Shown here one piece after another: positions 1 to 10,797 of a DNA stretch of 64,000 nucleotides. The notes beneath the pieces are model-generated. The model saw only the letters and a list, made by a program, of their open reading frames with translations, was not told the DNA's origin and did not search any database. Made by a program: the position numbers and the translations under genes. The stretch's first letter is position 1. Each line of letters begins with the position of its first letter. The DNA lies in contig NZ_FNJW01000008.1 in NCBI RefSeq assembly GCF_900102725.1, positions 2,082,501 through 2,146,500 of the forward strand, in the 5' to 3' direction. Source of the stretch: Carnobacterium viridans (GTDB taxonomy: Bacteria; Bacillota; Bacilli; Lactobacillales; Carnobacteriaceae).

Positions 1-3480
<3,480 letters not shown>

Positions 3481-3570
3481 AGCAAGACCCGGTGTACGAA
3501 GGTAAGCAAACGAAACACACTTTAGACTTTATCCAGTTTTGAGAGTCCAACGGACTTTCGATTGAAATTG

Positions 3571-3686
3571 TGTGGTGATGAGGGCAAGAAGGTCACACCT
3601 GTTCCCATGCCGAACACAGAAGTTAAGCTTCTTAGCGCCGATGGTAGTGAAGGGTTTCCCTTTGTGAGAGTAGGACGTTGCCACGC
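3571..3686 (+). rRNA. rrf: 5S ribosomal RNA
   Basis: About 116 nt, starting TGTGGTGATGAGGGCAAGAAGG with conserved CCGAACACAGAAGTTAAGC in loop B/helix III, and ending GTTGCCACGC. The ends pair (TGTGGTGA with TTGCCACGC). It sits between 23S and the tRNA cluster, as in the B. subtilis and Enterococcus rrn operons. Confidence 0.96.
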
Positions 3687-3713
3687 AGATTCAATTAAAA
3701 TTTTATTTCCCAT

Positions 3714-3789
3714 GGAGGTTTAGCTCAGCTGGGAGAGCATCTGCCTTACAAGCAGAGGGTCGGCGGTTCGATCCCGTCAACCTCCACCA
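3714..3789 (+). tRNA. tRNA-Val (TAC)
   Basis: Acceptor stem GGAGGTT/AACCTCC, anticodon loop CTTACAA (TAC), T-loop GTTCGATCC. CCA is encoded. Confidence 0.95.
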
Positions 3790-3790
3790 T

Positions 3791-3863
3791 GAGTCATTAG
3801 CTCAGTTGGTAGAGCATCTGACTTTTAATCAGAGGGTCGCAGGTTCGAATCCTGCATGACTCA
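3791..3863 (+). tRNA. tRNA-Lys (TTT)
   Basis: Acceptor GAGTCAT/ATGACTC, anticodon loop CTTTTAA (TTT), discriminator A. CCA is not encoded. Confidence 0.95.
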
Positions 3864-3904
3864 TAACTAATCATTCAAGTAAGGTTAGTTATGCCAGACT
3901 TTAT

Positions 3905-3989
3905 GCGGGTGTGGCGGAATTGGCAGACGCACTAGATTTAGGATCTAGCGTCGAGAGACGTGGGGGTTCAAGTCCCTTCACCCGCACCA
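3905..3989 (+). tRNA. tRNA-Leu (TAG)
   Basis: Class II tRNA with a variable arm. Acceptor GCGGGTG/CACCCGC, anticodon loop TTTAGGA (TAG). CCA is encoded. Confidence 0.94.
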
Positions 3990-4024
3990 TTTTTTAGTTG
4001 AATGATTAGTGAAGTACCACTTTA

Positions 4025-4097
4025 GCCGGCTTAGCTCAGTTGGTAGAGCATCTGATTTGTAATCAGAGGGTCGAGGGTTCAACTCCTTTAGCCGGCA
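4025..4097 (+). tRNA. tRNA-Thr (TGT)
   Basis: Acceptor GCCGGCT/AGCCGGC, anticodon loop TTTGTAA (TGT), discriminator A. No encoded CCA. Confidence 0.95.
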
Positions 4098-4103
4098 TTT
4101 TTT

Positions 4104-4175
4104 GCGAAAGTAGTTCAGTGGTAGAACATCACCTTGCCAAGGTGGGGGTCGCGGGTTCGAATCCCGTCTTTCGCT
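4104..4175 (+). tRNA. tRNA-Gly (GCC)
   Basis: Acceptor GCGAAAG/CTTTCGC, anticodon loop TTGCCAA (GCC), discriminator T as is usual for Gram-positive tRNA-Gly. It lies only 6 nt after tRNA-Thr. Confidence 0.94.
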
Positions 4176-4225
4176 TACTAGTTCAACTAGTGAGGTCATT
4201 CGTAAGAATGAAAAGCTGTTCTAAT

Positions 4226-4314
4226 GCCGGGGTGGCGGAACAGGTAGACGCACAGGACTTAAAATCCTGCGGTGAGTGATCACCGTGCCGGTTCGATTCC
4301 GGCCCTCGGCACCA
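4226..4314 (+). tRNA. tRNA-Leu (TAA)
   Basis: Class II tRNA with a long variable arm (GGTGAGTGATCACC). Acceptor GCCGGGG/CCCTCGGC, anticodon loop CTTAAAA (TAA). CCA is encoded. Confidence 0.94.
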
Positions 4315-4317
4315 TTT

Positions 4318-4391
4318 GCACCCATAGCTCAATTGGATAGAGTACTTGACTACGAATCAAGGGGTTAGAGGTTCAAGTCCTCTTGGGTGCA
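4318..4391 (+). tRNA. tRNA-Arg (ACG)
   Basis: Acceptor GCACCCA/TGGGTGC, anticodon loop CTACGAA (ACG, expected to be read as inosine). No encoded CCA. Confidence 0.95.
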
Positions 4392-4421
4392 TTTCTTTTG
4401 AAAAAAAGAATAACTCAGTAA

Positions 4422-4495
4422 CGGGAAGTAGCTCAGCTTGGTAGAGCACTTGGTTTGGGACCAAGGGGTCGCAGGTTCGAATCCTGTCTTCCCGA
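4422..4495 (+). tRNA. tRNA-Pro (TGG)
   Basis: Acceptor CGGGAAG/CTTCCCG, anticodon loop TTTGGGA (TGG), discriminator A. Confidence 0.95.
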
Positions 4496-4505
4496 TTGAA
4501 ATTTT

Positions 4506-4578
4506 GGGGCCTTAGCTCAGCTGGGAGAGCGCCTGCCTTGCACGCAGGAGGTCAGCGGTTCGATCCCGCTAGGCTCCA
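4506..4578 (+). tRNA. tRNA-Ala (TGC)
   Basis: Acceptor GGGGCCT/AGGCTCC with the G3·U70 identity pair (alanyl-tRNA synthetase determinant), anticodon loop CTTGCAC (TGC). Confidence 0.95.
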
Positions 4579-4616
4579 CTTTTTATAAAATTTCATCTTT
4601 ATTACCTTATTATTAT

Positions 4617-4690
4617 GGCGGTGTAGCTCAGCTGGCTAGAGCGTCCGGTTCATACCCGGGAGGTCGGGGGTTCGATCCCCTTCGCCGCTA
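4617..4690 (+). tRNA. tRNA-Met (CAT), elongator
   Basis: Acceptor begins GGCGGTG, anticodon loop TTCATAC (CAT). The body closely resembles the B. subtilis elongator tRNA-Met. It lacks the initiator features seen at 4939. Confidence 0.85.
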
Positions 4691-4711
4691 TTATTATTTT
4701 TTAAAGATCTT

Positions 4712-4785
4712 GGACCTTTAGCTCAGTTGGTTAGAGCAGACGGCTCATAACCGTCCGGTCGTAGGTTCGAGTCCTACAAGGTCCA
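4712..4785 (+). tRNA. tRNA-Ile2 (CAT, probably lysidine-modified)
   Basis: Acceptor GGACCTT/AAGGTCC, anticodon loop CTCATAA (CAT). Its body resembles the minor tRNA-Ile of Bacillus, whose C34 is converted to lysidine by TilS so that it reads AUA. The assignment among the CAT tRNAs is inferred from sequence similarity. Confidence 0.75.
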
Positions 4786-4822
4786 TTAATCGGTTAAGAT
4801 TAAAGTAACCTTGTATCATTAT

Positions 4823-4912
4823 GGAGGATTACCCAAGTCCGGCTGAAGGGAACGGTCTTGAAAACCGTCAGGTGTGTAAAAGCACGCAAGGGTTCGAATC
4901 CCTTATCCTCCT
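4823..4912 (+). tRNA. tRNA-Ser (TGA), copy 1
   Basis: Class II tRNA. Acceptor GGAGGAT/ATCCTCC, anticodon loop CTTGAAA (TGA), long variable arm. The discriminator position is T rather than the usual G of tRNA-Ser. It is the first member of a duplicated block. Confidence 0.92.
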
Positions 4913-4938
4913 TTTTTAAAATGATTCATTTATATTAT

Positions 4939-5011
4939 CGCGGGGTGGAGCAGTTGGCAGCTCGTCGGGCTCATAACCCGAAGGTCACAGGTTCAAGTCC
5001 TGTCCCCGCAA
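4939..5011 (+). tRNA. tRNA-fMet (CAT), initiator, copy 1
   Basis: Begins CGCGGGG and ends CCCCGCA, giving the unpaired C1-A72 that marks initiator tRNAs. Anticodon loop CTCATAA is flanked by GGG/CCC stem pairs. Confidence 0.94.
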
Positions 5012-5047
5012 TTTATCTTTTGAAAAAAAGGTAGTTTTAAAAGTAAA

Positions 5048-5120
5048 GGTCTCGTGGTGTAGGGGTTAACATGTCTGCCTGTCACGCAGAAGATCGCGGG
5101 TTCGATTCCCGTCGAGACCG
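5048..5120 (+). tRNA. tRNA-Asp (GTC), copy 1
   Basis: Acceptor GGTCTCG/CGAGACC, anticodon loop CTGTCAC (GTC), discriminator G. Confidence 0.95.
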
Positions 5121-5125
5121 TTTTT

Positions 5126-5196
5126 GCGAGTGTAGTTTAGTGGTAAAACCACAGCCTTCCAAGCTGTTGATGCGAGTTCGATTCTCGTCACTCGCT
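5126..5196 (+). tRNA. tRNA-Gly (TCC), copy 1
   Basis: Acceptor GCGAGTG/CACTCGC, anticodon loop CTTCCAA (TCC), discriminator T. The second copy at 5946 has a compensated acceptor change (GCGGGTG/CACCCGC). Confidence 0.94.
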
Positions 5197-5204
5197 TTTT
5201 TTAT

Positions 5205-5278
<74 letters not shown>

Positions 5279-5318
5279 TTGAATAATTTTATAAATCAAT
5301 AATTATTTTAGTTGTTTT

Positions 5319-5406
5319 GGGGAAGTACTCAAGTGGCTGAAGAGGCGCCCCTGCTAAGGGTGTAGGTCGTTAACGCGGCGCGAGGGTTCAAATCCCTCCT
5401 TCTCCG
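5319..5406 (+). tRNA. tRNA-Ser (GCT)
   Basis: Class II tRNA. Acceptor GGGGAAG/CTTCTCC with one G·U pair, anticodon loop TGCTAAG (GCT), discriminator G. It occurs only in the first of the two duplicated blocks. Confidence 0.92.
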
Positions 5407-5431
5407 TATTTTTATTATTGTTAGTTTTCAA

Positions 5432-5503
5432 GGCCCGTTGGTCAAGCGGTTAAGACACCGCCCTTTCACGGCGGTATCACGGGTTCGATTCCCGTACGGG
5501 TCA
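5432..5503 (+). tRNA. tRNA-Glu (TTC), copy 1
   Basis: Acceptor GGCCCGT/ACGGGTC, anticodon loop CTTTCAC (TTC). Confidence 0.95.
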
Positions 5504-5548
5504 TAAACAATTTTGTTTAATTTAATAGCATCATCTTATCAGTCTTAT

Positions 5549-5638
5549 GGAGGATTACCCAAGTCCGGCTGAAGGGAACGGTCTTGAAAACCGTCAGGTG
5601 TGTAAAAGCACGCAAGAGTTCGAATCTCTTATCCTCCT
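5549..5638 (+). tRNA. tRNA-Ser (TGA), copy 2
   Basis: Nearly identical to the copy at 4823. The T-stem has changed as a pair (GGGTTC..CCC to GAGTTC..CTC). T at the discriminator position is kept. The following spacer is also conserved between the copies. Confidence 0.92.
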
Positions 5639-5664
5639 TTTTTAAAATGATTCATTTATATTAT

Positions 5665-5737
5665 CGCGGGGTGGAGCAGTTGGCAGCTCGTCGGGCTCAT
5701 AACCCGAAGGTCACAGGTTCAAGTCCTGTCCCCGCAA
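5665..5737 (+). tRNA. tRNA-fMet (CAT), initiator, copy 2
   Basis: Same sequence as 4939-5011, with the C1-A72 mismatch. The 26-nt spacer before it also matches that of copy 1. Confidence 0.94.
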
Positions 5738-5775
5738 TTTATCTTTTTAAAAAAGATAATTTTAAATGCAAAATT

Positions 5776-5848
5776 GGTCTCGTGGTGTAGGGGTTAACAT
5801 GTCTGCCTGTCACGCAGAAGATCGCGGGTTCGATTCCCGTCGAGACCG
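5776..5848 (+). tRNA. tRNA-Asp (GTC), copy 2
   Basis: Same sequence as 5048-5120. Anticodon GTC. Confidence 0.95.
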
Positions 5849-5863
5849 TTTAATTTAATACTT

Positions 5864-5936
5864 GGCCTGGTAGCTCAGTTGGTAGAGCACTTGATTGAAG
5901 CTCAAGGTGTCGGCAGTTCGATTCTGTCCCAGGCCA
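5864..5936 (+). tRNA. tRNA-Phe (GAA)
   Basis: Acceptor GGCCTGG/CCAGGCC, anticodon loop TTGAAGC (GAA). It occurs only in the second duplicated block. Confidence 0.94.
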
Positions 5937-5945
5937 CTTTTTAAT

Positions 5946-6016
5946 GCGGGTGTAGTTTAGTGGTAAAACCACAGCCTTCCAAGCTGTTGATGCGAGTTCG
6001 ATTCTCGTCACCCGCT
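5946..6016 (+). tRNA. tRNA-Gly (TCC), copy 2
   Basis: Acceptor GCGGGTG/CACCCGC, anticodon TCC. It differs from copy 1 by one compensated base pair in the acceptor stem. Confidence 0.94.
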
Positions 6017-6026
6017 TTTTTTTTTT

Positions 6027-6100
<74 letters not shown>

Positions 6101-6119
6101 TTGTACTACAATTTAGAAC

Positions 6120-6191
6120 GGCCCGTTGGTCAAGCGGTTAAGACACCGCCCTTTCACGGCGGTATCACGGGTTCGATTCCCGTACGGGTCA
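6120..6191 (+). tRNA. tRNA-Glu (TTC), copy 2
   Basis: Same sequence as 5432-5503. It is the last tRNA of the operon, followed by a terminator. Confidence 0.95.
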
Positions 6192-6207
6192 TAAAAATAA
6201 GCCGAAT

Positions 6208-6243
6208 AAAAAGGATAAGAGGAAACTTCTCTTATCCTTTTTT
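6208..6243 (+). terminator. Terminator of the rRNA-tRNA operon
   Basis: Stem AAAGGATAAGAG / CTCTTATCCTTT with loop GAAACTT, followed by a T-run. It lies 16 nt after the last tRNA. Confidence 0.9.
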
Positions 6244-6377
6244 GATTCAATAATTTTTAGTAGTTCTACGTCAAGTAACGTAGGTGAAGAATAATAGTCT
6301 TGTCATTTCAATAGTTCAGGCAGATTTCATGGCTTGCGTTAAGCATCCATGGAACCTGTTTCTTTAAGAGAATAGCC

Positions 6378-7217
6378 TCAAAAAGTATAAATGAAGAGCA
6401 TTATACTAAAAGAGATAAAAAAAGAAATGGCACAGAGTTGCAAAGTTCTTTGTGTTAATTTAGCTGAAATCGATTTTTTTTTGGAAAAAACTAATTGAAC
6501 GACTTTAACAGTAAAAGGTAAAGTAAGTATAAAGATAAATGATAGGCTCTTGAAAGTAGGAATAAAAGAGATGAAACTGACTGCATAGATCAGAATTAGT
6601 AAATATAAAACGATACGTTGAAAGTGTTTGTGATCTAAAAAAAGATTGTTTGGATCATGGTCGTTCAACTGTCCATTAATTTTTGTATAGTTTAATTGAA
6701 GTTTTCCCAGCTCAACTAAAAAGACCATTAGTATTAATGGAATACTCCAATAAAAAAGTGTATTAGGGATGAAATTTGCTTGAACAAAAAAACTTAGGTA
6801 GGTTAATATACCACCCTTAAATACACTAGAAAAAAATAACATCAGCCACGAATAACCCTGTTTAACAAGATAAAATTGTAAATGAATCACCAAACTATAA
6901 AAGAAACATAACAATCCTACTAAATAATGAATGTTGTAAGCAAAGTAATAGATGAGCAGTAAATTTAATACTTCAAAGATAAGAAATGGAATATGATTAA
7001 ATGAAAAAGGTGATTTAATCGTTTTAAATAAAAAATTTCCTAATAAGTGATTAAAAAAAATAAAACTATACAATAGGAGAAAACGTATAAAATTAAATGA
7101 ACTATACTGACTAGCATAAAGTGTACCTATTAATAAATAAGAGAAAGGAACAACGAGAACTAAAAATAAAGGATGATAAAGATAATGTGTAACAGTTTTA
7201 TAAATAGAGTGCACCAA
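6378..7217 (-). CDS. Multi-pass membrane protein of unknown function
   Basis: The 279-residue protein is almost entirely hydrophobic, with about eight or nine predicted membrane segments and short charged loops (an NDHDPNN loop near residue 185). It resembles prenyltransferase- or permease-like small membrane proteins in layout only; I see no diagnostic motif, so no function is assigned. It stands alone, convergent with the rRNA-tRNA operon and divergent from metK. The ATG start at 7217 has AAGGAG 7 nt upstream. The coding strand is very A/T rich, like its surroundings, so there is no sign of recent transfer. Confidence 0.7.
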   Translation of the reverse strand: MVHSIYKTVTHYLYHPLFLVLVVPFSYLLIGTLYASQYSSFNFIRFLLLYSFIFFNHLLGNFLFKTIKSPFSFNHIPFLIFEVLNLLLIYYFAYNIHYLVGLLCFFYSLVIHLQFYLVKQGYSWLMLFFSSVFKGGILTYLSFFVQANFIPNTLFYWSIPLILMVFLVELGKLQLNYTKINGQLNDHDPNNLFLDHKHFQRIVLYLLILIYAVSFISFIPTFKSLSFIFILTLPFTVKVVQLVFSKKKSISAKLTQRTLQLCAISFFISFSIMLFIYTF

Positions 7218-7371
7218 TGAAAAAACTCCTTTTAATGATTTGTCTAATCTTATTTTACCTAAAAAAGGGATAATGGTATAGAGAAATGAAGAATAAATAA
7301 GCTGAACGGCTAGAAAGTATGATGATTTTGATCAAATTCACTAATTTTAGTAGATTTAATACTAATAAAGT

Positions 7372-7388
7372 ACGAATTATGGTAAAAT
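7372..7388 (+). promoter_or_regulatory. Promoter of metK (extended -10)
   Basis: ATGGTAAAAT gives an extended -10 (TGG-TAAAAT, -10 at 7383-7388) just upstream of the riboswitch, so transcription would start at its 5' edge. No convincing -35 is visible, as is usual for extended -10 promoters. Confidence 0.5.
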
Positions 7389-7391
7389 GTA

Positions 7392-7477
7392 TAAGGTTTG
7401 CAAATCGGATTCCCGAGAGGATTCACTTTAGAAGTGGAGAAGCCTTGTAACCGAAAATTTAAAGGGGGAACAAAGTA
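7392..7477 (+). promoter_or_regulatory. SMK box (SAM-III) riboswitch of metK
   Basis: The leader contains GGTTTGCAA near 7394 pairing with TTGTAACC near 7445. The anti-Shine-Dalgarno GGATTCCC (7407-7414) is complementary to the metK ribosome binding site AGGGGGAA (7462-7469). The hairpin TTCACTTTAGAAGTGGA lies between. This is the layout of the SMK box known from Enterococcus metK. S-adenosylmethionine binding sequesters the ribosome binding site and stops translation. Distance to the ATG is 8 nt. Confidence 0.88.
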
Positions 7478-8668
7478 ATGACAGAAAGAAGATTATTTAC
7501 TTCTGAATCTGTTTCAGAAGGACATCCAGATAAAATAGCTGATCAAGTCAGTGATGCTATATTGGATGCAATTTTAACAAAAGATCCGGACGCACGCGTT
7601 GCTTGCGAAACGATTGTAACAACAGGTTTAGTATTAGTGGCGGGAGAAATCTCTACTACAACATATGTTGATATCCAAAAAACAGTACGTGATACGATTC
7701 GTGAAATCGGATATACAAGAGCTAAATATGGTTTTGACGCAGATACGTGTGCTGTAATTGTATCTATTGACGAACAATCAAGAGACATTGCTCAAGGTGT
7801 TGATGAGTCTATTGAATCTAAAGAAACGAATCAAGATGAGTTAGATCAAATCGGTGCAGGGGACCAAGGATTAATGTTTGGTTTTGCTGTAAACGAAACT
7901 CCTGAATTAATGCCATTGCCCATTTCTTTGAGCCATCGTTTAACAAAACGGTTATCTATCGTTAGAAAAGAAAAGTTGGTCTCTTACTTAAGACCAGATG
8001 CGAAAGCTCAAGTTACGGTAGAATATGATGAAAATAACAAACCATTGCGTGTTGATACTATTGTTATCAGTACACAGCATCATCCTGATGTAACCTATGA
8101 ATTATTGAAAAAAGATATGATTGAACTTGTCATTAAACATGAGATACCTAGTGAGCTATTAGATGAAGATACTAAGTACTTTATTAATCCAACTGGGCGT
8201 TTTGTTATTGGCGGACCACAAGGAGATGCCGGATTAACAGGACGTAAAATTATCGTGGACACTTATGGTGGCTATGCTCGTCATGGCGGTGGAGCTTTCT
8301 CTGGGAAAGATCCTACAAAAGTCGATAGATCAGCAAGTTATGCTGCTCGTTATATTGCGAAAAATATTGTAGCTGCCAAATTTGCGGATAAATGTGAAGT
8401 TCAATTGGCTTATGCAATCGGAGTAGCACACCCAGTCTCTATTTCTATTGATACATTTGAAACTGGAACCATTTCAGAATCAAAATTAATTGAAGCAGTA
8501 CGAGCTAATTTTGATTTGAGACCGGCTGGAATTATCAAAATGTTGGATTTACAAAGACCAATTTATAAACAAACTGCAGCATATGGTCACTTTGGACGTA
8601 CCGATATTGACTTAACTTGGGAACATACGGATAAAGTTGACGATTTAAAATTATTTTTAGCTAAATAA
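7478..8668 (+). CDS. metK: S-adenosylmethionine synthetase
   Basis: MetK makes S-adenosylmethionine from methionine and ATP in the cytoplasm. The 396-residue length is normal. Visible signatures are GHPDKIADQ at residues 15-23 (ATP and methionine binding), GAGDQG at 126-131, and the glycine-rich [16 protein letters not shown] loop near 265-280. The start is fixed by AGGGGGAA and by the preceding SMK-box riboswitch, through which its own product would repress translation. It is a single-gene unit ended by a hairpin shared with the convergent mnmM. The downstream SAM users in this window, mnmM and the yrrT-like gene, are not in the same operon. Confidence 0.97.
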   Translation: MTERRLFTSESVSEGHPDKIADQVSDAILDAILTKDPDARVACETIVTTGLVLVAGEISTTTYVDIQKTVRDTIREIGYTRAKYGFDADTCAVIVSIDEQSRDIAQGVDESIESKETNQDELDQIGAGDQGLMFGFAVNETPELMPLPISLSHRLTKRLSIVRKEKLVSYLRPDAKAQVTVEYDENNKPLRVDTIVISTQHHPDVTYELLKKDMIELVIKHEIPSELLDEDTKYFINPTGRFVIGGPQGDAGLTGRKIIVDTYGGYARHGGGAFSGKDPTKVDRSASYAARYIAKNIVAAKFADKCEVQLAYAIGVAHPVSISIDTFETGTISESKLIEAVRANFDLRPAGIIKMLDLQRPIYKQTAAYGHFGRTDIDLTWEHTDKVDDLKLFLAK

Positions 8669-8672
8669 TATA

Positions 8673-8714
8673 AAAATAAAGAGATGACGCTAAGCTGTCA
8701 TTTCTTTATTTTTT
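8673..8714. terminator. Bidirectional terminator between metK and mnmM
   Basis: AAATAAAGAGATGAC / GTCATTTCTTTATTT stem with T-runs on both strands. The mnmM stop codon lies inside the loop region, so mnmM's last codons form one arm. Confidence 0.85.
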
Positions 8715-9268
8715 TCAATAGCTATTAATAAAGGTGGATTGTTTTTTTGATTTAAAAAGTCATAACGTAAAACCGTGTAATCTGTTTGAGAAAGTGTTTG
8801 GACATAATTAAGCACACTTTTTTTTTCTTCTTTTCCGCCCTCGTGACCATAATAAACAACGAGTAAAAGCAATCCTCCTTTTCTTAGGCGAGGCAAAATT
8901 TCTTTGATGGCGATTAATGTAGTTTCAGCTTTTGTAATAATAGTCTTATCACCTTTAGGCAGATAGCCTAAATTAAAAACAGCTCCAGCTAAAAGAGTAT
9001 TTTTAGGCAGTACAGAACTAAGCGTCTCATGACCTTGTTGAAATAACACAACTTGATCCGCTAAGCCAGTTAAGAGTAGTTTTTCTTTGGTTTTTTTTAT
9101 GGCTTCTTCTTGTAAGTCAAAGCCATAAACTTTCCCAGTGTTACCTACTAACGTTGCTAATAGAACTGTGTCATTCCCACTTCCTATTGTGGCATCGATA
9201 ACAATATCCCCAGGTATAAGAGTATTTTTTAATAAAGTATGACTATAGTGTAGAGCATTTTCAAGCAT
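8690..9268 (-). CDS. mnmM: tRNA (mnm5s2U34)-methyltransferase, MnmM/YtqB family
   Basis: The 192-residue protein is a class I SAM-dependent methyltransferase, with the glycine-rich SAM loop DATIGSGNDT at residues 25-34 and an acidic strand end VYGFDLQ near 50. The N-terminus HYSHTLLKNTLIPGD and the conserved FNLGYLPKGDK segment identify the rRNA_methylase-like family whose B. subtilis member YtqB (MnmM) methylates wobble nm5s2U34 to mnm5s2U34 in tRNAs. The function is inferred from the family. Start ATG at 9268 has GGAAGGATG 7 nt upstream. It is monocistronic. Confidence 0.82.
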   Translation of the reverse strand: MLENALHYSHTLLKNTLIPGDIVIDATIGSGNDTVLLATLVGNTGKVYGFDLQEEAIKKTKEKLLLTGLADQVVLFQQGHETLSSVLPKNTLLAGAVFNLGYLPKGDKTIITKAETTLIAIKEILPRLRKGGLLLLVVYYGHEGGKEEKKSVLNYVQTLSQTDYTVLRYDFLNQKNNPPLLIAIEKNKEMTA

Positions 9269-9354
9269 GATTATTCATCCTTCCTATCCGATCAATGAAT
9301 GGACTTATTTATTCTATTTTATCATTTATAAATAAATATGGAATAATCAAAAAA

Positions 9355-9390
9355 GAAGGAAATTGGAGTGAGACGTCAATTTCCTTCTTT
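9355..9390 (-). terminator. Terminator of the PAP2 gene
   Basis: GAAGGAAATTG / CAATTTCCTTC stem, followed on the minus strand by a run of T. It lies 35 nt past the PAP2 stop codon. Confidence 0.75.
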
Positions 9391-9424
9391 CTATTTAAAT
9401 AATCTTGTTTAGGGGTCTATATGG

Positions 9425-10111
9425 CTAAAATGTAGTCTTTTTAATTCTGTTAATTTTTTTTAGTTTAATAGAGTAAAAGGCTGCAGAAAGAGCAAACCAA
9501 GAACCTGCTAAACAAAATCCAGCAACTACATCAGAAGGAAAATGTACCCCCAAGTAAATACGACTTAAACCAACAATACTAACAATGAGTACGGTTATTA
9601 AACAAGTTAACCACTTAATCCATTTTTTTTGAGTGAAGTGGATGATCAAAAAAGCAATTCCACCATAACAAATTAAGGAAGCCATAGAATGACCGCTTGG
9701 AAAACTATAACCGTCTTGTAAAACCAAATGTTCAATAGTTGGCCGAGTTCTCTGGAAAAAGAATTTTACGACTTGATTTAAGAGCCCAGCTCCTAGAGCA
9801 ACATGTAAAATAAACCAATATGCTGTTTTAGTATCTTTCTTTTGCCAAATAAAATAAAGACTGACGATCAACGTAAGAAGTACAATAAAAAAGGTTCCAC
9901 CCATATCGGTTATAAATGAATAAAAAGCAGTGCTTTTAGGAGAACGATTCATTAAGATAGGAGAGGCGATAAAGTGGTCAAACACATTGATCCACTCAGC
10001 TTGCTGTGCGACTCCATATGCAAGTACACTAAAAGGAATGAGTAACACTAGACACAATAAAAAATAATTCGAGGTAAAAAAAGATGTTTTAGATTTCATA
10101 ATTTTTCTCAT
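9425..10111 (-). CDS. PAP2-family membrane phosphatase
   Basis: The 228-residue membrane protein carries the three PAP2 signature blocks: KFFFQRTRP at 116-124, PSGH at 138-141 and SRIYLGVHFPSD at 183-194. The catalytic histidines fall in PSGH and GVHFPSD. Around six membrane helices surround the active site, which should face outside. Relatives dephosphorylate undecaprenyl pyrophosphate (BcrC) or phosphatidylglycerophosphate (PgpB); the substrate cannot be told from sequence alone. The start is uncertain: ATG at 10111 and ATG at 10099 both lack a good ribosome binding site. The gene stands alone. Confidence 0.9.
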   Translation of the reverse strand: MRKIMKSKTSFFTSNYFLLCLVLLIPFSVLAYGVAQQAEWINVFDHFIASPILMNRSPKSTAFYSFITDMGGTFFIVLLTLIVSLYFIWQKKDTKTAYWFILHVALGAGLLNQVVKFFFQRTRPTIEHLVLQDGYSFPSGHSMASLICYGGIAFLIIHFTQKKWIKWLTCLITVLIVSIVGLSRIYLGVHFPSDVVAGFCLAGSWFALSAAFYSIKLKKINRIKKTTF

Positions 10112-10306
10112 ACTTTCTATAAATTGGATATACTTATTGAAAAAATAAGTTTAGCATATTCTACGTATAGAATAAACTAAAAGTATTAAACAGAACAAAG
10201 ACTATCAGTAAAAAAATAATAACTTTTTTTAAAATTCACACTTTCTTATCTCTTTTTTAATAGTTGAAGAATATACTAAATGTAGTAGGTTAAGGGAGTG
10301 AAATAC

Positions 10307-10561
10307 ATGCTAATTGATGACAGTGAATATGTTCAACTAATAGGGACGTGTCAAATTAAGAGCATTCAATTTCCAAAAATTTTAGTACAAACAGAAAATG
10401 GAAAGAGCCTAGTGCTTAATACAACCAAACAACAACAAACAGATTCGGTGTTTTGGGACGCTATTATAGATATTATTGCAGCTGATCTTTGGATACCATA
10501 CAATAAAGATACATACTTTTTGTTGCAACAAGATTGGATAACAGATACTTCTTTTGCTTAA
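10307..10561 (+). CDS. Small protein of unknown function (84 aa)
   Basis: I do not recognise this 84-residue soluble protein (MLIDDSEYVQLIGTC...). It has an acidic N-terminus, a stretch with alternating beta-like segments (IKSIQFPKILVQTENGKSLVLNT) and no signal peptide or membrane helix. The start is placed at ATG 10307, because AGGGAG at 10293-10298 is 8 nt upstream of it and overlaps the alternative GTG at 10298. It has its own terminator, so it is monocistronic, divergent from the PAP2 gene. Confidence 0.7.
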   Translation: MLIDDSEYVQLIGTCQIKSIQFPKILVQTENGKSLVLNTTKQQQTDSVFWDAIIDIIAADLWIPYNKDTYFLLQQDWITDTSFA

Positions 10562-10576
10562 ATGATAAATGAGTCG

Positions 10577-10617
10577 AATCAACCTAATGTCACTATACAT
10601 TTAGGTTGATTTTTTTG
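10577..10617 (+). terminator. Terminator
   Basis: AATCAACCTAAATG-type stem (AATCAACCTAATGT / ACATTTAGGTTGATT) followed by seven T. Confidence 0.88.
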
Positions 10618-10797
10618 TCTATTTTAGTGAAACGCTATATGTGTATATTACGGTTGTGTAACGTATATTAAAAAAAGGTCTTCTACTTAACTTAACCTTC
10701 CATTCTATCTATGGGAAAGATATAATAAAATAGCAAGTGCTTTACAATAAAGTAGACCTTGAGAATGATTAAAGAATAAAAGTAGGAGGTACTCACT

